A stretch of 64,000 nt of DNA from JACRLW01 sp050181465 (lineage in GTDB: Bacteria; Planctomycetota; UBA1135; UBA2386). The stretch's first letter is position 1. Each line of letters begins with the position of its first letter. Made by a program: the position numbers and the translations under genes. Below are positions 57,828-64,000 of this stretch, one piece after another. The stretch covers positions 26,942-90,941 of the forward strand of contig JBFXDD010000021.1 in assembly GCA_050181465.1 (NCBI GenBank). Direction: 5' to 3'. The notes beneath the pieces were generated by a model that was not told the origin of the DNA, ran no database searches, and worked only from the letters and a program-made list of their open reading frames with translations.

Positions 57828-58391
57828 GTGACCCAGCACTTCGACGATCCCCCACTGCGCATGCACCGGCTTCGACGGGAGGTGCTGATCGAGAACCCCT
57901 GGCATCGCTACTGCAAGGACACCTTTCGTCAGACCGACGGCAGCGAGGGTTCGTACTTCTACGTCGATATGCCGGGATCGGCCGCGATCATCCCGCTCTT
58001 CGAAGACGGCACGACCGTGCTCGTGCACAGCGAGCGCTACCTGCTCGGCCTGCACCTCTGGGAATTCCCGATCGGCGGAATGAAGGCCGGGGAAGACCCG
58101 CTGACGGTCGCGCAGCATGAACTCGAGGAGGAAGCCGGCCTGATCGCCGCGCGCTGGGACTCGCTCGGTGCCTTCGCGCCGTACAAGGGCGTGTCGAACG
58201 AACACTGCCACTACTTCCTGGCGCGCGACCTGAGCTGGACACGGCAGCGACTCGAGGCGAGCGAGTCCATGACCGTGCACCGCCTCCCCTTGTGGGAAGC
58301 GCGCGCACGCATCCTCGATCAGCCGCTTCCCGATGGTCAGAGCCTCGGCGGCTTGTGTCTGCTGGACCGGTTCTTCGCCACGCGTCGCTGA
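57828..58391 (+). CDS. NUDIX hydrolase, ADP-ribose pyrophosphatase-like
   Basis: 187 residues from GTG 57828; ATG 57861 is an alternative. The Nudix box is GGMKAGEDPLTVAQHELEEE followed by AGL; the usual Arg before Glu-Leu is His, while the metal-binding EExxE glutamates are kept. Preceding WEFPIGGM matches ADP-ribose pyrophosphatases. It would hydrolyse nucleoside diphosphate-linked metabolites in the cytoplasm. The gene lies 65 bp before gpmA. Confidence 0.88.
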   Translation: MTQHFDDPPLRMHRLRREVLIENPWHRYCKDTFRQTDGSEGSYFYVDMPGSAAIIPLFEDGTTVLVHSERYLLGLHLWEFPIGGMKAGEDPLTVAQHELEEEAGLIAARWDSLGAFAPYKGVSNEHCHYFLARDLSWTRQRLEASESMTVHRLPLWEARARILDQPLPDGQSLGGLCLLDRFFATRR

Positions 58392-58456
58392 GCGGCGGAT
58401 CCTCCGCGCGCAGGCTCCGACTTGCCAGCGCCCGCGCCTTCGCCACAATCCGGCGC

Positions 58457-59206
58457 ATGCCCGAACTCGTCCTCTTGCGCCACGGTCAAAGCCAATGGAA
58501 CGTCGACAATCGCTTCACCGGCTGGGTCGACGTCGATCTGACCGAACAGGGTCGACGAGAAGCGGCGGCGGCTGGCGAAGCGATGCGCGATGCCGGTCAC
58601 GACTTCGACGTCGTGCACACTTCGTTGCTCAAGCGCGCGATCCGCACGATGTGGCTCGCGCTCGACGCGATGGATCGCATGTGGCTGCCGGTGCATCGAA
58701 CCTGGCGGCTGAATGAGCGGCATTACGGCGCACTCACGGGTCTGGACAAAGCCGAGACCGCCGAACGTCATGGCGAAGAGCAGGTGAAGATCTGGCGGCG
58801 GAGCTATGACATCCCGCCGCCGGCAATGGCCGACGGCGATCCGAACAACCCCGCAAACGATCGGCGTTACGCCGAGCTGTCGCCGAGCGAGCGACCGCGC
58901 GCGGAGTGTCTGGCCGACACCGTGAACCGATTCTTGCCGTACTGGCAGGACAGCGTCGTGCCGGAGCTGCGCGCGGGCAAGCGAGTGCTGATCGTGGCAC
59001 ACGGCAACTCGCTGCGCGCCTTGGTCAAGCACATCGATGGGATGAGCGAAGCGGAGATCCTCGAGTTCAACATCCCGACCGGGGTGCCGCTCGCCTACCG
59101 CCTCGATGAAGCGCTGCGTCCGATTCGCAGAGGCTACCTGGGTGACCCAGCGGAGATCGCGGCGCGCGCGAAGGCGGTCGCCGAACAAGGCCGACGCAAG
59201 AACTGA
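58457..59206 (+). CDS. gpmA: 2,3-bisphosphoglycerate-dependent phosphoglycerate mutase
   Basis: 249 residues, the standard length of dPGM. Catalytic His9 in LVLLRHGQSQWNVDNRFTGW, then LNERHYGALTGLDKAETA with the acid/base Glu, the dPGM-specific RRSYDIPPP, and VLIVAHGNSLRALVKHIDG with the second His. It interconverts 3- and 2-phosphoglycerate in glycolysis. Start ATG 58457 fits the family N-terminus exactly. Confidence 0.97.
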   Translation: MPELVLLRHGQSQWNVDNRFTGWVDVDLTEQGRREAAAAGEAMRDAGHDFDVVHTSLLKRAIRTMWLALDAMDRMWLPVHRTWRLNERHYGALTGLDKAETAERHGEEQVKIWRRSYDIPPPAMADGDPNNPANDRRYAELSPSERPRAECLADTVNRFLPYWQDSVVPELRAGKRVLIVAHGNSLRALVKHIDGMSEAEILEFNIPTGVPLAYRLDEALRPIRRGYLGDPAEIAARAKAVAEQGRRKN

Positions 59207-59304
59207 GCCGGTCGGTTCGCGACCTGCCCGCGACGGGTCCGCGACAACCTGGGCGAACCGCCGGCCACGATGGCGCCCGCCGAGCCCTCTCGGCCGAACG
59301 CGCC

Positions 59305-61146
59305 ATGATGCTTCTTCGCAATCTCCCCCTCGTCGCGGCTACTTGCTTCGCGACGCTCCCCCTCCTCGGCCAGGACCCCGCCCAGACGCCGGCCACGCCG
59401 AATACCGCCGAAGCGGCCGCAAGCGCCGCGCCGGCTGCAGACGACACGACCAAAGCGACCCGCGTCTTGGTGCTCACCCCGGCGGGCAGCTTTCTCGACC
59501 TCCCGGAGCAGGGCGCCGACCTCACCGCCCTCCTGCTGGGCGGCGGCGGTCAACCGAAGGACTTCTACGAATTCCTCGGCAAGATCGACGGTCTCGCGAC
59601 CGCCGAGGCCCAGCACATCCTGCTCGATCTCACGCACGGCATGAGCTTCAACCTCGCGCAGCTTGCGGAGATGGATCGCGCGATCCAGCGCCTGCGCAAG
59701 AGCGGCAAGCAACTCTGGGCCTACCTCGAGGGCGCCGACTCCGCTGCGTACCAACTCGCCGCTGGGTGCGATCGGATCCTGATGGCCGATCTCGGGATCC
59801 TCGATCTCCCGGCACCGGCGCTCTCCGTCACCTTCCTCAAGGACGCGATGGACCTGCTCGGCGTGCAATACGACGTCGTGCGATGCGGCGACTTCAAGGG
59901 TGCGGTAGAGCCGTATGTGCTGCCGAAGATGAGCGATCACCTCCGCAAGCACTATCTCGCGATGGTCGACTCGATGAATCGATCGGTCGTCGATCGCATC
60001 GCGCGAGGACGAAACATCCCGGCAGTCAAGGTCCGCGACTTCCAAGCACAGCGTGTCTTCACCGCGCAGGATGCGCTCGCAGCAGGACTCGTCGATCAAC
60101 TCGTGCCGTGGGTCGGCGCACGGGACGGAATGAAGAAGGCACTGCCGTCCGAAGATCTCTCCTTCGGCCCCGCCTTCAGCGACAAGAAGGAGAAGAAGTC
60201 GATCAATCCACTGCAGCTCCTGACGCAGTTGCTCAACCCGAAGGAGGAGAAGGAGGACGACGAGAGCGAGCCGACCGTAGCCGTGCTCCATTTGTCCGGC
60301 GGGATCGTCGACGGCCACAAGGCAGTCTCGGGCAGCATCGTCTCGATGCCGACCGTCAAGGAGATCGAGCGACTGATTGCCGACGACTCGGTCAAGGGCG
60401 TCGTGGTTCGCGTCAACTCGCCCGGCGGCTCGGCGACGGCCAGTGAGGCGATCCTCATCGCGCTGCGCGATCTCTCGGCGAAGAAGCCGGTTGTCGTGTC
60501 GATGGGCGACGTCGCCGGTAGCGGCGGCTACTACGTCACGTGCCTGGGTCGGCCGATCTTCGCCGAAGAAGGCACCATCACCGGCTCCATCGGTGTGTTC
60601 GGCATGAAGCCGAACGTCGGCGCGCTCATGCGGCGCGTGGGGCTCCATTCGGAGATCGTCGCGCTCGATGACAGCGCCGGGATGAGCTCGATGGACCGCG
60701 GCTGGAACGATGCCGAGCGCGGTCGCGTGCAGGGCTTCGTCAATCGCATCTATGACGTCTTCGTCGGGCACGTGGCGCGCTCGCGCGGCATGACCACGAG
60801 CGAGGTGCTCGCCATCGCGGGCGGCCGGGTGTGGTCCGGCACGCAGGCCGTCGAGATCGGCCTGGTGGATCGGATCGGCGGCTTGCACGACGCGATCGCG
60901 ATGGTCGCGAAGGAAGCCAAGCTCGAGCCGGGTCACGCAATCCGGCACACCCCGCGTCCCAAGAGCCTGATCGAGTCGTTGACGGCGGACATGCTCTCGG
61001 CGCGAGCCCTGCTTCCCGACACCGCTCGCCTGCTCGTCGCGAAGAACGCCGAGCTCGACCGCGCGCTGCAGATCCTCCTCGACGCGCTGGACGGCAAGTC
61101 CCCGCTGAAGGTGTGGGCGCTGACGCCCGACGTGCTGCGCTTCTGA
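59305..61146 (+). CDS. sppA: SppA-type signal peptide peptidase (S49)
   Basis: 613 residues, close to E. coli SppA (618) with two tandem S49-like halves. N-terminal signal (LVAATCFATLPLLGQ) rather than a long membrane anchor. General-base Lys in VVRCGDFKGAVEPY (about K198) lies in the first half, and the nucleophile Ser in GDVAGSGGYYVTC (about S406) in the second, as in long SppA. GTITGSIGVFGMKPN and GRVWSGTQAVEIGLVDRIGG also match. It degrades cleaved signal peptides at the membrane or periplasm. Start ATG 59305; ATG 59308 is equivalent. Confidence 0.94.
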   Translation: MMLLRNLPLVAATCFATLPLLGQDPAQTPATPNTAEAAASAAPAADDTTKATRVLVLTPAGSFLDLPEQGADLTALLLGGGGQPKDFYEFLGKIDGLATAEAQHILLDLTHGMSFNLAQLAEMDRAIQRLRKSGKQLWAYLEGADSAAYQLAAGCDRILMADLGILDLPAPALSVTFLKDAMDLLGVQYDVVRCGDFKGAVEPYVLPKMSDHLRKHYLAMVDSMNRSVVDRIARGRNIPAVKVRDFQAQRVFTAQDALAAGLVDQLVPWVGARDGMKKALPSEDLSFGPAFSDKKEKKSINPLQLLTQLLNPKEEKEDDESEPTVAVLHLSGGIVDGHKAVSGSIVSMPTVKEIERLIADDSVKGVVVRVNSPGGSATASEAILIALRDLSAKKPVVVSMGDVAGSGGYYVTCLGRPIFAEEGTITGSIGVFGMKPNVGALMRRVGLHSEIVALDDSAGMSSMDRGWNDAERGRVQGFVNRIYDVFVGHVARSRGMTTSEVLAIAGGRVWSGTQAVEIGLVDRIGGLHDAIAMVAKEAKLEPGHAIRHTPRPKSLIESLTADMLSARALLPDTARLLVAKNAELDRALQILLDALDGKSPLKVWALTPDVLRF

Positions 61147-61880
61147 GCGAACGCGTCTGGCGGCCGGACAGTCCACTTTCCACCCGCCGTCGCGGTGTGT
61201 CATCGCGATGGCGCGGACCAGCAATCCTTCGCTGGATTGGGTGCTCCTCGGATAGGCACATCTCGACGAACCGGGCGCCACGACCCGGGCCAAGCCGCGA
61301 CCATGGGCGCGGCGTTGCTCTTACGCCCTGATCGGCTCGGGATGGGGCGCGAGACCTGGTTCACCCAGGGAGCGCCGACGAGCACACGCGCGCTCGATCT
61401 CGTCTCGGGCATCTCGCAAGTCCCGCTGCGATGCCTCACGGCCATCGGCGACGGCGGTCTCGAACGATCCGATGACCACCCGGTCGTCGGTCGATCGACT
61501 CGGACCGACGGCATGTTCCTCGAACCGACGCGGCGCGACGACGGCGTCCATCGTCGAGAGCGCGAGCCGCGCGACGGTGCCGGACCATGTCTCGTTGCCG
61601 CCTCGCGACCTTCTTCGCGCCGTTGGGACCCGGGCCGGCTCGGCGCCGTGGGCAAGGCGATCTGCTTCCCCGCGAGTTCCACGGCACGCGGGCCGACGCG
61701 CAGCGACGGCACCGCCGCGGGCACCGATTGCAGCCGAGCCTTTCCGCTCCCCGCGTCGTCGACGCTGACCGACCGCAACGTCACGGTTCCGGCCTGTGCG
61801 GCCGGCGACGAACCCACCTGACTTCGAAGCCAGTGGCGGTGTGCGCCTGGAGTTCGGCACGTGGTGATCGCGCGGCGCAA
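61147..61880. other. 734-bp ambiguous stretch, possibly one small or frameshifted gene
   Basis: Two readings compete. On the plus strand an open frame from ATG 61303 to TGA 61821 (172 codons) has GC-rich third positions but no family motif or signal. On the minus strand a protein-like segment (GTVTLRSVSVDDAGSGKA, VELAGKQIALPTAPS) in one frame appears to continue in another (GTVARLALSTMDAVVAPRRF, VVIGSFETAVADGREASQRD) ending at 61321, as if a gene downstream of the esterase were frameshifted. I cannot decide between them by eye. Confidence 0.35.
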
Positions 61881-62753
61881 TCAACGCGGCGCGAGCACGT
61901 GCTGCAGCAGGCGCGGCAGGCGTGCGCGCCAGCTGTCCTCGTCGTGACGACCATCGACGACGTTCGCCGACACCGCCGACGAACCGCGCTCCGACAACAC
62001 CGCGAAGAGTCGACGACAGTGCTCGAGGATGGTCGGCCGCTCGCCGTGACCGATGTCAGCCGCGATGCGTGCCTTCACCTCCGCCTGCCCGTCCGCCAAA
62101 CGCGTGAGGAAACCGTCGTCGACCCACGCCGACGGCGAGAGCGCGATCGCAGCACCGAACACTGCCGGCCGAGTCATCGCGCCGTACAGAGCAGCAACAC
62201 CGCCGATCGAGGTGCCGAGCAGGACGCGGTCCTCCGCGACGTCCGACAACGTCACCTGCGGCAGACGCTCGCGCACGGCGGGCAGCACCTCGTGCTCGAG
62301 AACATCGAGGTAGGTCTCACCCTGCCCGCCGAACCACCGATCGCCGTAGCGCGCCCGGACCGGCACGTATTGATCGGCCCGCGATCCCGAGTGGACACCG
62401 ACCGCGACCACCACCGCCGGCCGTACGGCACCCTCGCAGAGCAGTCCGTCCATGACGCGATGCATCTGCAGCGTGCCGGACTGCTCCAGCGGAGACACGG
62501 CACGGTGGTTCGACGCCTCGAAGGCTTTGTGCCCGTCGTTGACCAGGATCACCGACAGCGGCCGGTCGCCGCGCAGCTCCGGCGAGGGCGCGTAGATCCG
62601 CAGCATCCGTAGCCCCGGCAGGCGCTCACCTTCGAGCAACACGTCGTCGATCTCGCCGCGGCCCGAGCGGGGCATCGCCAGCGCGTGGAATTCCGGACGG
62701 TCGGTCACGGCACCGAAGTGACCGAGCGAGTCGTGCGGAATTCGGCAGCCCAT
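61881..62753 (-). CDS. Putative esterase (alpha/beta hydrolase, enterochelin-esterase-like)
   Basis: 290 residues. The fold is seen in RMLRIYAPSPELRGDRPLSV, VILVNDGHKAF, VVVAVGVHSG and YLDVLEHEVLPAVRERLP. The nucleophile elbow is LLGTSIGGVAALYG (Ser about 182), and the C-terminal His lies in VVDGRHDEDSWRARLP. This pattern is that of the Fes/EstD 'putative esterase' family, which hydrolyses carboxylic esters. No signal peptide, so probably cytoplasmic. Substrate unknown. Confidence 0.9.
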   Translation of the reverse strand: MGCRIPHDSLGHFGAVTDRPEFHALAMPRSGRGEIDDVLLEGERLPGLRMLRIYAPSPELRGDRPLSVILVNDGHKAFEASNHRAVSPLEQSGTLQMHRVMDGLLCEGAVRPAVVVAVGVHSGSRADQYVPVRARYGDRWFGGQGETYLDVLEHEVLPAVRERLPQVTLSDVAEDRVLLGTSIGGVAALYGAMTRPAVFGAAIALSPSAWVDDGFLTRLADGQAEVKARIAADIGHGERPTILEHCRRLFAVLSERGSSAVSANVVDGRHDEDSWRARLPRLLQHVLAPR

Positions 62754-62892
62754 CGGTCGGCGGCAGGATACCCGGGCGGACCGGCGCCTTCCGCGCTATC
62801 GCCGGCGGCGGCGACGCGAAAGGTGCACGGACTTCCCGGAACCTGCTCGACGGCCTTGGCCGAAGACGCACCGCGTGCCGATATCGCAGAGG

Positions 62893-63405
62893 ATGAACGC
62901 CCCCAACACGTCGACTCGGATCGTGCCGCCGGATCGCGACGCGATCCGCGCCGCGCTCGAACTGACGAGCGATCGCCGAGCCAGCGGCGCGCGCCGCGGC
63001 GGTCGTCGGGGGCTGGTCCTGCTCGGCGCGATGCTCGTCGGCGTGTGGGCCGCCGCCGGCGGACCGGAGGTCGCCAAGTCGCCGCAGGCGGCCCGCCTGG
63101 TCACTGCCGGTGCCGAGTCGGTGCAGGTCGTCCGGGTGACCGCGGACGGCGCGCTCGCGCGTCAACCGAATCGACGTGACCAGCGCGCGGTCGTGCGGCT
63201 GCGACTCGCAGCGAGCCGCGCAGCCGTCGACGCCGACGCCGCGCTGGGTGCTGTCCAGGCTTGGCTCGGTGAGTGCTCGTCACACACCCTTCTCGAAGCG
63301 GCCGCGGGCGCCGATATCGAACTGCGCGAGCGCCTGGCGACCGCACTGCGATTGGCGTCACCCGCCGAGTTGGAACTCGACTGGGAATCGCTCGAGCTGC
63401 GCTGA
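62893..63405 (+). CDS. One-TM protein of unknown function
   Basis: 170 residues from ATG 62893, preceded by AGAGG; a GTG at 62875 is an alternative. One transmembrane segment near residue 45 (GLVLLGAMLVGVWAAAG) separates a short N-terminal part from a ~110-residue soluble domain (VQVVRVTADGALARQPN, ELRERLATALRLASPAELEL). No family recognised. A palindromic element begins 17 bp after its stop. Confidence 0.65.
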   Translation: MNAPNTSTRIVPPDRDAIRAALELTSDRRASGARRGGRRGLVLLGAMLVGVWAAAGGPEVAKSPQAARLVTAGAESVQVVRVTADGALARQPNRRDQRAVVRLRLAASRAAVDADAALGAVQAWLGECSSHTLLEAAAGADIELRERLATALRLASPAELELDWESLELR

Positions 63406-63422
63406 GCGCGTCGCCCTCGCTC

Positions 63423-63606
63423 CTAGCCTGGATCATTCGTGAACGTCGTTGCGAGATCGCCGCAGGTCGATGCCTGGCAACGATCTGCGTCGGTCGACGA
63501 CCGAAGCGTAGCTATAGCTACGCTGCCAGGGAGGAGCCGACGCAGCGACGCAGACGGGCGCGACTTGTGGCGATCGCAGCAGACGTGCACGAATCGTCCG
63601 GGCTAA
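63423..63606. repeat. 184-bp palindromic element, copy 8
   Basis: Exactly 184 bp, orientation B, CTAG at the left and CTAA at the right. Central hairpin at 63505-63524. Flanking stem CTGCGTCGGT (63485-63494) with GCCGACGCAG (63536-63545), paired throughout counting one G-T. Ends 11 bp before the antiporter ATG. Confidence 0.94.
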
Positions 63607-63617
63607 GGTGTCCGGCC

Positions 63618-64000
63618 ATGCTGGCCTCGGCACAAAGCCTCCACTTCCTCACGCTCGCCGCCCTCGTGATCGGGCTCGGTATCGGCGTGCAATGGCTGGC
63701 CGCTCGGCTGCGACTCCCGGCACTGCTGCTGTTGATCGCGTGCGGCCTGACGCTCGGCCCCGGCCTCGGCGTGCTGCATCCCGACGAGCTCCTCGGCGAC
63801 CTCCTGCGCCCCCTCGTCTCGCTGTCGGTCGCGATCATCCTGTTCGAGGGCGGGCTGACACTGCGATTCGAGGAAGCGCGGCGCGCCGGCCCGGTGCTCT
63901 GGCGACTGATCGTCGTGGGCCTGTTCGTCGGCTTCTGGGCCGTCACGTTCTGGGGCATCGGTCTCGCCGGCTTGTCTCTGCCGACCGCGGCGGTGCTCGG
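63618..64000 (+). CDS. Na+/H+ antiporter, CPA/NhaP type, N-terminal part
   Basis: The window ends after about 127 codons, so only the N-terminus is seen. Hydrophobic helices begin at LHFLTLAALVIGLGIGVQWL; RLPALLLLIACGLTLGPGLG and VSLSVAIILFEGGLTLRFEE are hallmarks of NhaP/CPA cation-proton antiporters. Likely role: sodium and pH homeostasis at the inner membrane. The ATG at 63618 lies 11 bp after a palindromic repeat. Confidence 0.9.
   Translation, partial: MLASAQSLHFLTLAALVIGLGIGVQWLAARLRLPALLLLIACGLTLGPGLGVLHPDELLGDLLRPLVSLSVAIILFEGGLTLRFEEARRAGPVLWRLIVVGLFVGFWAVTFWGIGLAGLSLPTAAVL

Overview
This is a high-GC bacterial window that most likely comes from a planctomycete (Planctomycetota). 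The evidence is an ECF sigma factor overlapping a receptor Ser/Thr kinase, several very large secreted beta-propeller proteins that share a C-terminal domain ending in a PLGMTGC-type motif, long leader-poor genes, a BlaI/M56-peptidase regulatory pair, and a duplicated-looking stand-alone EF-G. No rRNA, tRNA, CRISPR array or phage module was seen. One run of 100 N (33220-33319) is an assembly gap that falls inside a dispersed repeat.

Layout. 1-2040: 3' end of an FeS-type photolyase, then a secreted Cys-rich protein. 2017-5438: ECF sigma factor translationally coupled to a kinase with an FGE-like C-terminus. 5577-6644: pdxH between two inverted copies of a 184-bp repeat. 6730-9102: lysyl-endopeptidase-like secreted protease. 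9122-12384: a leftward operon of BlaI-type repressor, BlaR1/M56 membrane peptidase and a secreted coiled-coil protein, with a 16-bp perfect palindrome upstream. 12586-17773: FabZ-like dehydratase, GT-C membrane protein, a Pus10-type tRNA pseudouridine synthase (unexpected in a bacterium), a degenerate receiver protein, an RNase HII-like protein and a small membrane protein. 17799-20405: U32/RlhA-like protein. 20516-26481: two unrecognised lipoprotein-like proteins plus a lipoprotein with TPR-like and CHAT protease domains, a possible new system. 26509-31420: FG-GAP-like and Kelch secreted proteins. 31530-37556: chorismate mutase, membrane protein, valS, mutM. 37498-40671: MFS transporter, a 46-residue one-TM protein and a sodium/solute symporter in one operon. 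40831-45847: UDP-galactopyranose-mutase-like flavoprotein, PTPS/QueD-like enzyme, cupin, EF-G. 46174-57740: PQQ-propeller protein, secreted propeller protein, Lhr helicase, SGNH hydrolase with TPR-like region, B12/radical SAM protein, DUF4097-like lipoprotein. 57828-64000: NUDIX hydrolase, gpmA, SppA, an ambiguous 0.7-kb stretch, esterase, one-TM protein and the start of a Na+/H+ antiporter.

The most striking non-coding structure is a family of eight CTAG-bounded inverted-repeat elements, five of them exactly 184 bp, with nested hairpins and compensatory base changes. They sit at gene boundaries, six of them within 90 bp upstream of a start codon, and in two places the element terminus supplies the stop codon of a gene. 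No transposase for them lies in the window, so they look like non-autonomous (MITE- or REP-like) elements that may carry RNA structure or promoter function.

Functional identifications rest on motif recognition by eye. Start codons are usually chosen by the start of family similarity, because Shine-Dalgarno sequences are mostly weak or absent here.
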